Source: an uncultured Victivallales bacterium
Lineage (GTDB): Bacteria > Verrucomicrobiota > Lentisphaeria > Victivallales > UBA1829
Reading direction: 5' to 3'
Length of the DNA stretch: 64,000 nucleotides
Assembly (NCBI GenBank): GCA_944390735.1
Contig: CALXRL010000030.1
Span: 1-64,000 of the forward strand
Shown here: positions 1 to 9,300 of the stretch, piece after piece
Numbering within the stretch: position 1 is the first letter of the stretch
Layout: every line of letters begins with the position of its first letter
The notes under the pieces: model-generated
What the model was told of the DNA's origin: nothing
What the model saw: the letters and a program-made list of their open reading frames with translations, nothing else
The model's database searches: none
Translations under genes and position numbers: made by a program

Positions 1-2
1 TT

Positions 3-392
3 GTGTTTCATTATCGCACGGTTCTGGAGATGTATCATCCCATTGCAAACGGACTGAAGAGACTCGGGAACGCTGTCGAATCGGCAAAAAATATACCGGT
101 CATCGGCAATGGCGATATTCTGTCCCCCGGCGATGCCCGTCGCATGGTTCAGGAAACCGGATGTGCCGGCGTTGCTCTCGCGCGCTTCTTCCTGAAAAAT
201 CCCGGCATTCTGAATGCAATCCGGAACGGAAAACTCCCCTCCCCTCAGACATGCCGCCGTGCCATGCTCTCGGAAATGAGAAACTGCCGATCCGAACTCG
301 GACCTCTCCTGGAATTCGCCAGAACGGGAATGGAACAACAAGAATTCCGCTCATTCCTGCTTGAACTCGGCATCCGGAAGAAAAAAACTTAA
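3..392 (+). CDS. tRNA-dihydrouridine synthase, C-terminal part (5' end outside window)
   Basis: Only the last 129 residues are present and the frame is open to the left edge, so the GTG at base 3 is probably not a true start. The fragment carries the Dus-family signature IPVIGNGDI followed by a GCAGVALARFFLKNPGIL stretch, which matches the conserved FMN-phosphate-binding end of the TIM barrel (family form IGNGDI...GCDGVMIGRGALGNPW). It is followed by a short helical C-terminal tail, as usual for Dus. The family reduces specific uridines in tRNA to dihydrouridine using FMN and NADPH. The Dus family call is solid; the subtype (DusA, B or C) cannot be decided from this piece. A 15-T homopolymer lies 24 bases after the stop. 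Confidence 0.8.
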   Translation: MFHYRTVLEMYHPIANGLKRLGNAVESAKNIPVIGNGDILSPGDARRMVQETGCAGVALARFFLKNPGILNAIRNGKLPSPQTCRRAMLSEMRNCRSELGPLLEFARTGMEQQEFRSFLLELGIRKKKT

Positions 393-538
393 AAAAAACC
401 TCTTGAAAACACAAATTTTTTTTTTTTTTTGCATGAAAGGCAAAAGCGGATCAGAAGTTTGGGGAAAACGGGGAGCGCGAGGGGAGAAGAACAGCTTTTC
501 AAAGCGGTTTTCGCCTCTCGCCTCTTTTTCTTGATTTT
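393..538. other. Convergent intergenic region with a 15-T run
   Basis: This gap separates the end of the Dus gene (+) from the end of the rhamnosidase gene (-). It holds an uninterrupted run of 15 T at 416-430 and an imperfect GC-rich inverted repeat (GCGAGGGGAG near 478 against CGCCTCTCGC near 511). These could end both converging transcripts, but no clean stem-plus-U-tract is visible. No gene was found here. Confidence 0.5.
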
Positions 539-2746
539 TTACAGAAGAAACTTTTGAATTCCTTTCGCATGTTCGACGGTAGTCCCGGGAAGTTGAATAT
601 CGGCGGAAGAACCCTGCGGGATTTCAAATTCGCACTGGATTTTTCCGTTTTCGCGTTTCCATTCGCTGCGAAGAGTTCCGAACGGAGTTTCATGACGCAT
701 GCGGACATGGGAAAGCGAAGGAATCAATGCCGGCTTCAGCAGGAAATGCTGGAAGCCCGGAGATTCCTTGAGCGGGACGGCTCCGCCGAGATATTCAAAC
801 ATCCATGCGGAAATATCCCCGAACATGATGTGATTCTGCGAAGAGGTTCCGTTCCACTGTTCCCAGAGGGAGGTTGCACCATTTTTGATCCAGAATCCCC
901 ATCCCGGGAACTCGGTCTGGGTAATGAGTTGGAAGGCGTCTTCAGCATACCCGAAGTCTGCGAGAACACGCGGGACATATTTGGCTCCGAGGATCCCGAA
1001 ATCGGTTTTATGTCCGTTTCTGCGGACCATTTCGACAAGTTTCTCCGCGATCCGGGCGCGGTCGGCCTCCTCTGCCAGATGGAAATAGAGGGCTGCGGCA
1101 AGAGCGGTCCAGGAACCGTCGGCATAGGTTCCGTCGCCGTTGTTGAATTTCCGGTTGAAACTTTCCCGGATCTGCTCCGCGAGTTCCCCATACCGTTTTG
1201 CATCATTCCGGTTTCCGAGGATTTCAGCAAATTCGACCATTCGTGTGACGTCATAATAGTAATAGGCGGAGGAGGTCAGCTCAACAGGAGCGATCCGGCG
1301 GCTGTTGTGATGACACCAGTCGCCGAGACCGAAACGGACCAGATGATTTTCCGCCATTCCGGCACAGTAGTCAAGATAAAGTTCCATGGCATGATAGTGA
1401 CGGCGGATGTTTTCCGTGTTTCCGCGGAAGAGATACATTCGCCAGGGATATTCAAAGAGGATGCTGTCCCAGGCAGGACCGCTGCCCCAGTTGTATCCCC
1501 ATCCTCCGGAGGGGGCGATTCCGGGGAGCTGTCCGTTCGGACGCTGGGTGTCCGCCACAATCTGGAGGAAATGAGAACAGCCCTTTTCGCAGTCGAAGTT
1601 CCAGAGTCCGGTTTCCATGGCGAGCTGGGCATCGCCGGTCCAGCCGTTCTTTTCGCGATGGGGACAGTCGGTGGGGATTCCGGTGAAGTTGGAAAGATAA
1701 CTCTGCACCGTGTTGCGCTGAAGTGCATTGAGGATCGGGTCCGAAGATTCAAACTCGCCCGTCTGCCGGAAGGCGTTGCGGACGAAACACGCCTCGATGT
1801 CGAGGAGTTCCGCCTTTCCGTCCCACTGATAGACTTTGGCATAGCGGAACCCGTGATAGGTGAAACGCGGTTCGTAAACTTCGGGTTCGGCGGATCCCTT
1901 CAGCGTGTATTCATCGGTCTGGAACTCGCCGCTTTTGACGAACATGGCGATGTATTCCCGGTCGATGTCGCCGCTGACGGGCCGGACATGTTCGCTGTAT
2001 ACAATTTTGATTCTGGTTCCGGCCGGCCCTCTGACCTTGATTCTGCACCATCCGGTCAGATTGGTCCCGAAGTCGTAGATGGTGGCGTGCGCGTCAAGGC
2101 ACCTGGATGCGACGGACGGATACCGTTTCATCACCTTGCAGGGTTCCAGATCCTCCCTGACGATCCGTCCGCCCGGGGGATTGCACTGGACGGCGTTTTC
2201 CCAGGAGGAGTCATCGAAATCGGGATCGGCGAATCCGGGAATTTCGAGCCGCGCGTCGTAGAACTCTCCGTTGCGGAGGGCGTCGAACGTGACGGGGCTT
2301 GCATGGGTCTTCCAGGAGGTGTCGCTTTTGGCAACGTTGACACCGTCGATTTCAATGTCGCAGAGGAGTTTGGGCAGATCGCGCCAGGGGGCCTTGTCGA
2401 AACTCCACACCTCGGCGGTCTGACAGTTGTACCAGCCGTTTCCGAGCAGCACGGCAACGGCGTTTTTCCCCGGACGGACCAGGGAGGTGATATCGTATTC
2501 GATCCAGGAGACCCGTTTGTCGTATTGCGTGACGACGGGTGCCAGAACGCGGTCGTCCGCTTTTTTCCCGTTGATATAGAGGACATGCCATCCGAGTCCG
2601 CAGAGAAATACGGTGGCTTTCCCGGGAACGGATTCGCATTCGAACGTGGTTCGTAAATAGGGTGCGGCGGGGGTTGCCGTGGTGGGAGTCCCCATTGTTC
2701 TTCCGGTGTTGATCCAGTATCCTGTCCAGTTTCGTTCCGTGTTCAT
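539..2746 (-). CDS. Alpha-L-rhamnosidase, GH78 family
   Basis: About 735 residues from an ATG at 2746, chosen because GGAAGGA sits 6-12 bases upstream. GH78 enzymes release terminal alpha-L-rhamnose from polysaccharides, glycosides or rhamnogalacturonan by inversion. The order is: N-terminal beta-sandwich domains (LCGLGWHVLYINGKKADDR is the typical accessory-domain motif), then the (alpha/alpha)6 catalytic barrel with the signature PTDCPHREKNGWTGDAQ, whose acidic residues include the proposed general acid, and WGFWIKNGATSLWEQW further on. A C-terminal beta domain closes the protein. There is no signal peptide, so it likely acts in the cytoplasm on imported oligosaccharides. It stands alone, with its own promoter and divergent from aroC. 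GH78 membership is clear; the substrate is not. Confidence 0.9.
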   Translation of the reverse strand: MNTERNWTGYWINTGRTMGTPTTATPAAPYLRTTFECESVPGKATVFLCGLGWHVLYINGKKADDRVLAPVVTQYDKRVSWIEYDITSLVRPGKNAVAVLLGNGWYNCQTAEVWSFDKAPWRDLPKLLCDIEIDGVNVAKSDTSWKTHASPVTFDALRNGEFYDARLEIPGFADPDFDDSSWENAVQCNPPGGRIVREDLEPCKVMKRYPSVASRCLDAHATIYDFGTNLTGWCRIKVRGPAGTRIKIVYSEHVRPVSGDIDREYIAMFVKSGEFQTDEYTLKGSAEPEVYEPRFTYHGFRYAKVYQWDGKAELLDIEACFVRNAFRQTGEFESSDPILNALQRNTVQSYLSNFTGIPTDCPHREKNGWTGDAQLAMETGLWNFDCEKGCSHFLQIVADTQRPNGQLPGIAPSGGWGYNWGSGPAWDSILFEYPWRMYLFRGNTENIRRHYHAMELYLDYCAGMAENHLVRFGLGDWCHHNSRRIAPVELTSSAYYYYDVTRMVEFAEILGNRNDAKRYGELAEQIRESFNRKFNNGDGTYADGSWTALAAALYFHLAEEADRARIAEKLVEMVRRNGHKTDFGILGAKYVPRVLADFGYAEDAFQLITQTEFPGWGFWIKNGATSLWEQWNGTSSQNHIMFGDISAWMFEYLGGAVPLKESPGFQHFLLKPALIPSLSHVRMRHETPFGTLRSEWKRENGKIQCEFEIPQGSSADIQLPGTTVEHAKGIQKFLL

Positions 2747-2798
2747 ACAGTATCCTTCCGCTTGAGTTGAGTGACGGCAAAATGAATCCGGTTTGCGG

Positions 2799-2827
2799 AT
2801 AATATAATCCTTTTTCCGGGAAATCAA
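2799..2827 (-). promoter_or_regulatory. Sigma-70-type promoter of the GH78 gene
   Basis: On the minus strand, TTGATT (2827-2822) and TATTAT (2804-2799) are separated by 17 bp, about 50 bases before the chosen ATG at 2746. An alternative -10 (TATATT) overlaps it with a 15-bp spacer. Confidence 0.6.
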
Positions 2828-2872
2828 CAGCGGAAAACAAAAAAGAAACCGGTTCAAATTCGGGAAAGATTA

Positions 2873-2900
2873 TTGAAAATTTTCAAAAAAAAGCTATATT
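2873..2900 (+). promoter_or_regulatory. Sigma-70-type promoter of aroC
   Basis: TTGAAA (2873-2878), 16-bp A-rich spacer, TATATT (2895-2900), about 58 bases before the aroC ATG. Confidence 0.65.
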
Positions 2901-2958
2901 ACTGTTCTGTGCGGTCAGGAACCGCCGAATCAACCATTCTCATAGGGAGATATCAGCT

Positions 2959-4140
2959 ATGTTCGGAAACACTTTCGGTAGACTCTTCAAAATTACTTGC
3001 TGCGGCGAATCCTATGCCGGCGGATTCAGAAAAAATCTCCCGGTCCCGCCCGAACTTTACGGCGGTTTGATGGTCATCGTCGACGGCGTCCCCGCCGGGA
3101 TCAAACTCACAGCGGACATGGTTCAGGCGGAACTCAATAAACGCAAACCGGGACAGACTCCGCTGGATTCCCCCAGACTTGAAAAGGACCGCGTCTTCAT
3201 CTATTCCGGCGTCATGGAAAATGACATCACCACCGGCGCTCCCGTCGGCATGATTATTCCGAACAACGATATTCAGGATGTTCATATCGACCAGTACCGC
3301 TCCTACAAGGACGAGATCCGTCCCGGACATGCGGAGTACGGTTTCTTCAAGAAATACGGTCAGTACGGCGACTGGGTCGGCGCGGGCCGTGCCAGCGGCC
3401 GTGAAACCGCCAGCCGTGTCGCGGGCGGAGCCGTTGCCAAAGCCATCCTCGACCGCATGGGCATTGACGTCATCGCCTACACCATCGCCTCCCATGGAAT
3501 CCGAATGGCGGAGGAGGTCTCCTATGAATTCGCAAAGGCCAACTATCGCAAAAACGAGCGCAACTGCCCCGATCTGAAGCTCGCCGAAGAGATGAAACGC
3601 GATATTCTGAAAATCAAGGAGCAGGGCGAAACCGCCGGCGGCATCATCGAGTGCATCGCGCATGGCGTGCCCGCCGGACTCGGCGAACCGGTCTTCGACA
3701 AGATGAACGCCATGCTTGCTCATGCGGTCTGCTCGATCGGCGCAATCAAAGGACTCGAATTCGGTGCCGGATTCAAAGTCGCCGATATGCTCGGCGCGGA
3801 ATCCAACGACGAGGCCTATGTGGATCCGGAAACCGGCAAAGTCCGCTTCAAAACCAACAACGCCGGCGGAATTCTCGGCGGGATTACCACGTGGGAGGAT
3901 ATCCGCTTCCGCTGCGCCGTGAAGCCGACTCCGACCGTCTCCGTTCCGCAGGACACCGTCAATGTCGCAAAAATGGAGAATGTGGTTCTTTCTCCGATCA
4001 CGCGCCGCGATCCCTCTCTTCTGCCGCGCATCTATCCGGTGATCGAAGCCATGACCCGCTGCGTCATTCTGGACGCCATCTACATGGCCGAAGCGTACTG
4101 GAAAGTCGAGGGAATCGATTCCAAGTGGCTCAAGATCTGA
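2959..4140 (+). CDS. aroC: Chorismate synthase with a variant active-site motif
   Basis: Chorismate synthase (EC 4.2.3.5) converts EPSP to chorismate in the last common step of aromatic biosynthesis and needs reduced FMN. The 393 residues include the N-terminal GNTFGRLFKIT motif, RPGHAEYGF, the GAGRASGRETASRVAGGA signature and the C-terminal RRDPSLLPRIYPVIEAM signature. The start has AGGGAG about 10 bases upstream. Two things are odd. The usual GESHG motif reads GESYAG, so the conserved catalytic-type histidine is a tyrosine (Y19). About 13 extra residues (roughly 20-35) lie between this motif and the VDGVPAG motif. The second conserved histidine (in RPGHAE) is kept. The gene is monocistronic, with its own promoter and a strong terminator. 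Confidence 0.92.
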   Translation: MFGNTFGRLFKITCCGESYAGGFRKNLPVPPELYGGLMVIVDGVPAGIKLTADMVQAELNKRKPGQTPLDSPRLEKDRVFIYSGVMENDITTGAPVGMIIPNNDIQDVHIDQYRSYKDEIRPGHAEYGFFKKYGQYGDWVGAGRASGRETASRVAGGAVAKAILDRMGIDVIAYTIASHGIRMAEEVSYEFAKANYRKNERNCPDLKLAEEMKRDILKIKEQGETAGGIIECIAHGVPAGLGEPVFDKMNAMLAHAVCSIGAIKGLEFGAGFKVADMLGAESNDEAYVDPETGKVRFKTNNAGGILGGITTWEDIRFRCAVKPTPTVSVPQDTVNVAKMENVVLSPITRRDPSLLPRIYPVIEAMTRCVILDAIYMAEAYWKVEGIDSKWLKI

Positions 4141-4154
4141 CCGAAATTTGATCG

Positions 4155-4194
4155 AAGGTCTCCGGGGCTGTTTCCCGGGGACCTTGTTTTTTTT
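4155..4194 (+). terminator. Rho-independent terminator after aroC
   Basis: A 12-bp stem (AAGGTCTCCGGG with CCCGGGGACCTT, one G-U pair) with a 7-base loop is followed by G and eight T residues. It begins 15 bases after the aroC stop codon. Confidence 0.9.
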
Positions 4195-4263
4195 CGCCGG
4201 AACTCTGCTCTTCCGGCGTTTTTTCGAAAAGCAGTTGTGTTTCTTCATCAGCGGGAGTTCATC

Positions 4264-6402
4264 ATGGTAGCCCCGAGACGGCCGTCCGATCAGCATGCGG
4301 CGGAAGACGATTCCGCTCTGGACGAACTGGAAGCCGAAGAGCTGGATCTCGAAGATCCTGAATGGGTGGATCCGGAAGAGGAACTTGCGGATTCTCCTCT
4401 GCCTGTTCTGCATCCCCGGTGTCTGGAGGAGACCGCCCGTTTCTTTTCGGAAGAGGGGCCTCTGAAACAGGCGGAGGCGCACGGGGGGCGTCCCTACGAA
4501 CCCCGTCCCCAGCAGGCCGCCATGGCCAATGCGATTGCCGCCGCCTTTGAGCGGGGCGCGAATCTCTGCATCGAAGCGCCGACCGGTGTTGGAAAAAGTT
4601 TTGCCTATCTGGTTCCGGCCATTCATATGGCGCTCTCCACGAAGCATCCGGTTCTCATTACCACGGAAACGCTGAATCTGCAGGAACAGCTGGTCTACAA
4701 GGATCTTCCTTTGCTGACGAAACTGCTGGGGGTGGACTTGAAATTCGTGCTGGCGAAGGGGAGGGGAAACTATCTCTGCAAACGTCGTCTCGCCCTTGCA
4801 AGAGGAGGCCATCGGGAGGAGTTTCTGCCGGCTCCGGGACTCGTTCCCGACGTCGAACGTCTCGCGGACTGGGCGGATAAAACCGAGGACGGCACCCGGT
4901 ATGACATCCATTTTCCTGTGAACAGCGATCTCTGGCTCTGCGTCTGCAGCGAGGCGTCCAACTGCACCGGTCCCTCCTGCCGTTTTTTCCGGACCTGCTT
5001 CTATTTCAAGGCCCGCCGGGAATGGGAGAAGGCCGATATCATTGTGGCCAATCATGCGCTCTTCTTTGTGGATCTGAAGATCCGGGAGATCGAACAGCTG
5101 GAGTCTTCGCCCCTTCCGAATTACGGAGCGGTGGTTTTCGATGAGGCGCATACGCTGGAAGATTCCGCATCCGCGCATCTGGGACTCTCCCTGCGGTCGG
5201 GGGCGGTCCGCTATTTTCTGAACCGGCTCTACAATCCCGCGACCGGCAAGGGCCTGCTGCTCCGCGCGGGCGAAAGTTCCATGAATCTCCGCGCCACCAT
5301 CGCCAGGGTGCAGGAGGCGGCAACCGAATATTTCTCGCAGTTCCAGGAGGCGGTGGCGAAACGATCCGACGCCGTTCTCCGGATCACTTCGTCCGGCCGA
5401 TTCGAGGATCGCCTCTCCCCGGCGCTCGGATCGGTGGCAAAGCTGCTGCGCGAGTATATCGCCGAACAGGAGGATGAGGATTTCAAAACGGAGCTTCAGT
5501 CGCTTCACGAGCGCTGTCTCGCTTTTCAGGAGGAGATCGCCTGCTTCACCAACATGGAATGGGAGGAGCATGTCTACTGGGCGGAAGGAAAGATCTCTCC
5601 CGTGACCCGTTCGCAGATCCTTGAACTTTCCGCCGCGCCTCTGAATGTCTCCTCTCTGCTGAAACGGATTCTCTTTTCACAGAAAAAGTCGATTATTCTG
5701 ACCAGCGCAACGCTTGCCGTCAATGGATCGCTTGACTATTTCTTCCGGCGCATCGGATTCACGGACGGCAAGGGAATCATTCTGGATTCCCCGTTCGATT
5801 ATTCCCGCCAGGTGACGCTCTATCTGCCGCGTTCCATGCCGCTGCCTTCGGAGGATCTCTATTACGGCGCCGTTTGCGATGAGATCATGCACTTTCTGAA
5901 AAAGACCAACGGCCGGGCCTTTGTTCTCTTCACCAGTTACGGCATGCTGAAGACCTGTGCCGAGGAGCTGAAGGATGAGATCCGGGACCTCGGAATCCGC
6001 CTTCTGGTACATGGAGGAGCTCTTTCGCGCTCCTCCATGCTGGAGGAATTCAAGAACAGCAAGGTCCCCTGCGTCATTTTCGGCGCGACAAGTTTCTGGA
6101 CGGGAGTGGATGTCCCGGGGGACGCTCTCTCCAATGTCATGATTACCAAATTGCCGTTTGCGGTTCCGTCGCATCCGCTGATCGAGGCGCGTCTGGAGCG
6201 GATTCGACAGGAGGGCGGCGACGCTTTCCGCGACTACTCCATTCCGGATGCGGTCCTGAAATTCCGACAGGGCGTCGGACGGCTGATCCGGAGCAAAACG
6301 GATTCGGGCATTGTCGTCGTGCTCGACCGGCGGATCGTCGCCAAAAATTATGGACGGCGTTTCCTGGATTCCATTCCTCCGTGCCCCATCGAATACTTCT
6401 GA
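4264..6402 (+). CDS. DinG/YoaA-type iron-sulfur superfamily 2 DNA helicase
   Basis: A 712-residue XPD-like 5'-3' DNA helicase that unwinds damaged or structured DNA. The ATG at 4264 has GGGAG six bases upstream, better than the GTG at 4237. An acidic N-terminal segment (about 10-60) precedes the helicase core. Visible motifs are Walker A (APTGVGKSFAY), a four-cysteine cluster region starting at NYLC and continuing CTGPSCRFFRTC, the DEAH box (VVFDEAHT), TSATL, and the C-terminal lobe with SFWTGVDVPG and the arginine-finger motif FRQGVGRLIRS. The cysteines fit the 4Fe-4S domain of the family. It ends 13 bases from the convergent glycosyltransferase operon. The family is clear; the exact E. coli counterpart (DinG or YoaA) is not. 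Confidence 0.9.
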   Translation: MVAPRRPSDQHAAEDDSALDELEAEELDLEDPEWVDPEEELADSPLPVLHPRCLEETARFFSEEGPLKQAEAHGGRPYEPRPQQAAMANAIAAAFERGANLCIEAPTGVGKSFAYLVPAIHMALSTKHPVLITTETLNLQEQLVYKDLPLLTKLLGVDLKFVLAKGRGNYLCKRRLALARGGHREEFLPAPGLVPDVERLADWADKTEDGTRYDIHFPVNSDLWLCVCSEASNCTGPSCRFFRTCFYFKARREWEKADIIVANHALFFVDLKIREIEQLESSPLPNYGAVVFDEAHTLEDSASAHLGLSLRSGAVRYFLNRLYNPATGKGLLLRAGESSMNLRATIARVQEAATEYFSQFQEAVAKRSDAVLRITSSGRFEDRLSPALGSVAKLLREYIAEQEDEDFKTELQSLHERCLAFQEEIACFTNMEWEEHVYWAEGKISPVTRSQILELSAAPLNVSSLLKRILFSQKKSIILTSATLAVNGSLDYFFRRIGFTDGKGIILDSPFDYSRQVTLYLPRSMPLPSEDLYYGAVCDEIMHFLKKTNGRAFVLFTSYGMLKTCAEELKDEIRDLGIRLLVHGGALSRSSMLEEFKNSKVPCVIFGATSFWTGVDVPGDALSNVMITKLPFAVPSHPLIEARLERIRQEGGDAFRDYSIPDAVLKFRQGVGRLIRSKTDSGIVVVLDRRIVAKNYGRRFLDSIPPCPIEYF

Positions 6403-6415
6403 CCGCTTCCTGTCA

Positions 6416-7510
6416 TCAAGGCTTTCCGCCGCCTCTCCGAAGAGTGTCCGCCTCGACCGGAACAATAAGATGGGACAGCTTCAAACGGTGGACCCGGGCC
6501 AGTATCATGGAATCATAGGTCCTGATCAGCCACAGCTTCCGCTTTCCCTTTCCGTAGAATCGGAGTGAACGAAGAGTGAATTCCGCAAGCATCAGCGGAT
6601 TGGACAGGATTGTCTGCAAAACACAACGGAGAAGAAGAAACCACCTGTTTGAGTTCTGTTTTGCCGGGAGCAGTTTCGCTTTGAAATACATCAGGCGGAC
6701 CAGCCATCGTGATCTCTTCTGCTGCTCAGGATCGTTCCACTCTTCGATGCATTGTTCCGCCATTTTCAGCATCAGGGCAAAATTGGAATTGATTTCCTGC
6801 GGATTCCGGCTGGCCGTGGTCTGTTCGGAGTGGATTCTCCAGGAGGCGAGCTGCTGCGGAAGATAAATGACATCCGTGTTCAATGCCGCGCGCATTCCCC
6901 ATTGAAAATCGGCACTGCGGCCGAAATTGACCGGAAAGGGGCCGGTCTTTTCAAAAAGAGATTTCCGAATCAGAATCTGCGTGATCGAGGTGTAGACCGT
7001 TTTCCCACCCAGATGCAGAAAAAAGTCGTGCGGTTTTTTCCGGATGTGAACCGAATTCCGGGGAAAGTTAAAATGCCAGTAGTGGGCGACAAACTGATCC
7101 GATGATTCGTCAATCTCCTTTCCGTCGGCGTCCAGAAGCTGCAGCATGGTGTCGCAAATTCCGCATTCGGGATGTGCCTCCAGAGCGGCGGTCATTTTTT
7201 CCAGACAATCCGGTTTCATGGTGTCGTCGGCGGTGGCTATGTAGACATAGGTTCCGCGCGCCTTTGAGATCCCGAAGTTCCATGCCTGATACAGACCTTT
7301 GGGAATCTGATAGCGGAAGATCGGCCGACTGCTTGAAATCCGATTCAGAAATTCCCAGGTTCCATCGGTGGAGTGGCTGTCGATGATAATCAGTTCCCAG
7401 TCCTGAAATGTCTGATTCAGGATGGAATTGATCCGCTCCTCCAGAAATCGCCTGGCATTCAGCGTCGGCAGAAGAATGGAAAGGAGCGGGGCGTTGTCCG
7501 ATGATTTCAT
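6416..7510 (-). CDS. Glycosyltransferase family 2 (last gene of the left O-antigen arm)
   Basis: A 364-residue GT-A-fold glycosyltransferase that adds a sugar to a growing lipid-linked polysaccharide, probably at the inner membrane face. The N-terminal domain has LSILLPTLNARRFLEE, the IIDSHSTDGTWEF nucleotide-binding motif and the acidic metal-binding TADDTM. The C-terminal third is basic and helical without a clear membrane span. Its ATG overlaps the upstream gene's stop (ATGA, 7507-7510), so translation is probably coupled. The donor and acceptor sugars cannot be read from sequence. Confidence 0.88.
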   Translation of the reverse strand: MKSSDNAPLLSILLPTLNARRFLEERINSILNQTFQDWELIIIDSHSTDGTWEFLNRISSSRPIFRYQIPKGLYQAWNFGISKARGTYVYIATADDTMKPDCLEKMTAALEAHPECGICDTMLQLLDADGKEIDESSDQFVAHYWHFNFPRNSVHIRKKPHDFFLHLGGKTVYTSITQILIRKSLFEKTGPFPVNFGRSADFQWGMRAALNTDVIYLPQQLASWRIHSEQTTASRNPQEINSNFALMLKMAEQCIEEWNDPEQQKRSRWLVRLMYFKAKLLPAKQNSNRWFLLLRCVLQTILSNPLMLAEFTLRSLRFYGKGKRKLWLIRTYDSMILARVHRLKLSHLIVPVEADTLRRGGGKP

Positions 7511-9267
7511 GGAAGCTCGGTTTTCCGTGGTTTGTCCTCCGGAAGCGGAGGAGCGTCCTCGTCCAGCGGGAGAAAGCAGACCCGCTCGAAACCGATCCCG
7601 AGCAGCCGGTCATCCTCCGCCTCAAAGCGCTCATGCACATCCACGGGATTCTCCGTGCGGAAGGTCAGCTGGAGCGAGGTCCTCGATTCCAGAAGATCTT
7701 TTGCGAGTTCCAGTTCAAGGATTCCCCTGTCCGGCAGATCCTTCGGGAAACAGACCTCCCTGATTTTCACGCCGTCGGCATAGATAGTGAGCTCTCGCTG
7801 ATCGTTGTCCGGGAGAAACGTGCGGTAGGCGATCAGCATCCGGATCGGTTCGTCCGTGCCGGAAAGCGGGAAGAGTTCAATATCGGCGTCCTTCTCCAGC
7901 CACGCCCCCCACTTTTCCGGCGTGTAGTATCCCGAAAAATGAAACGGAAGCGTCAAGGGCTTTGCAAATTCATACCAGTGCCGCAGTTCTCTCGGAATGC
8001 AGAAATGATTTTCCACCTGCATGGTCTGAATTCCAATCCCCAGGAGCCGGTCGTCTCCGCTGATCCCCAGTTCCTTCGGATTCGAACAGCCGTCCACATG
8101 GAAGGAGATTTTGTTTTCTCCGGAAAGAAAACAGCTTCCGGGAACAAAAAATTCAACCTTCACATCCGTCGTCTTCCGGACCGTGTCCGAGGAAAATGCT
8201 TTCCTTCCAACCGCCTGTCCGTTCAGGGAAAGCGTCAGCTGAAGGTCGTGCAGAAGACAGAGGTAAAGACGCAGGGAAATACGAACCTGATCTCCCGTAT
8301 TCCATTTATTCAGGGAAAAGGAGATCTCCGCATCGTGTCCGTCGACCCAGCGGCCCCATCCTTCCAGCGGAAGAAATCCGGATATGCGAAACTCACTGGG
8401 CAGCTCTTCCGCAAAGTTCAGGGAGAGAGGAAAGTCGATTTTTTCCAGTGCAAAATATTTCATGAACGGCGTCCAGTCCAGTCGAACTCCGCAGAACTGA
8501 AGATAGTACCCCCCGTCCAGCGACGAAAACGATTTTGAACACAGGAATTTCCTCTTCGCAATCTGAGCCCACATTTCCGCCTTTTTCTGTCTGAGTTCCG
8601 CGTTTTCCTCCGCCTGTATCCTCTGATATTTCGGATTGACAATGGTGCTGACTCCGCCAAGATCAAAGTTGGAGATGATTTCCGGAATGTAGACATAGCG
8701 GTTCTGCGCATAGTAGAACGCCCGGATATTGAAGTCGAAATCCGCATAGATCCGGTATTTTTCATCGTAGCCGCCAAGCACGTCAAAAAGATGCCGGTGG
8801 TAGAAGATGGCCTGATGGCAGATCGCGGGATCGTTGTATCCGGCGTTCTTATACGACTTCACTTCATTCGGCGTTTGCAGAAGCTGGGCATGCGGAATGA
8901 AGGTCTTGTTCGTGAAAAACACATCTCCGAAAACAAGAAACGGCCGTTTCCCTGAATGGAACGCATCCTCCACCCGGGCGAAAACGTGTTCGGAATAGAG
9001 CGTGTCCTGTGCATTCAGAAAAAATAAAATATCCCCTTTCGCCGCTCGAATCCCCTTGTTCATGGCATTGTAGATGCCGGAGTCCTTTTCGCTGATCAGC
9101 GTGCCGATATAGGCGCTGTATTTCTGAAAGATCTCCAGGGTGGAATCGGTGGAGCCTCCGTCGACAGCCACAATTTCAAAATCCCGGCAGGTCTGCCGGA
9201 TAATGCTCACCAGGGTCTCCTCCAATGTCTTTTCCGCATTGAGAGTCACTGTAATTACTGAAATCAT
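7507..9267 (-). CDS. GT2 glycosyltransferase with two C-terminal beta-sandwich-like repeats
   Basis: A 586-residue protein starting at the ATG at 9267, which has AGAGG seven bases upstream. Residues 1-260 are a GT2 domain: MISVITVTLNAEKTLEE, VAVDGGSTDSTLEIF, and FLNAQD in place of the usual DxD. Residues about 293-418 and 443-568 are two copies of one domain: each opens with a 'hydrophobic-SG-x5-GxWGxW' pattern, runs through alternating hydrophobic strands, contains an 'NG' or 'DG' turn, and ends in DDRLLGIGF/I. The same domain pair ends the two giant membrane proteins on the right arm of the locus. No signal peptide is seen, so the repeats are predicted to be cytoplasmic here. A carbohydrate-binding role is plausible but inferred. 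Confidence 0.85.
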   Translation of the reverse strand: MISVITVTLNAEKTLEETLVSIIRQTCRDFEIVAVDGGSTDSTLEIFQKYSAYIGTLISEKDSGIYNAMNKGIRAAKGDILFFLNAQDTLYSEHVFARVEDAFHSGKRPFLVFGDVFFTNKTFIPHAQLLQTPNEVKSYKNAGYNDPAICHQAIFYHRHLFDVLGGYDEKYRIYADFDFNIRAFYYAQNRYVYIPEIISNFDLGGVSTIVNPKYQRIQAEENAELRQKKAEMWAQIAKRKFLCSKSFSSLDGGYYLQFCGVRLDWTPFMKYFALEKIDFPLSLNFAEELPSEFRISGFLPLEGWGRWVDGHDAEISFSLNKWNTGDQVRISLRLYLCLLHDLQLTLSLNGQAVGRKAFSSDTVRKTTDVKVEFFVPGSCFLSGENKISFHVDGCSNPKELGISGDDRLLGIGIQTMQVENHFCIPRELRHWYEFAKPLTLPFHFSGYYTPEKWGAWLEKDADIELFPLSGTDEPIRMLIAYRTFLPDNDQRELTIYADGVKIREVCFPKDLPDRGILELELAKDLLESRTSLQLTFRTENPVDVHERFEAEDDRLLGIGFERVCFLPLDEDAPPLPEDKPRKTELP

Positions 9268-9300
9268 ATTCAAACCTCTTTCTCTGGAAAACGCCTGTTC

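Noticed and set aside
416..430. 15-T run as a rho-independent terminator U-tract
   Set aside because: No stable hairpin lies directly before it on the plus strand, so it is only noted as a homopolymer.
554..2656. Plus-strand open frame of 700 codons opposite the GH78 gene
   Set aside because: Antisense shadow; GH78 motifs are all in the minus-strand frame.
2953..5571. Long open frame of 872 codons on the minus strand across aroC and the helicase gene
   Set aside because: It lies antisense to two clear genes and reads as Arg/Gly/His-rich low-similarity protein, a common shadow in GC-rich DNA.
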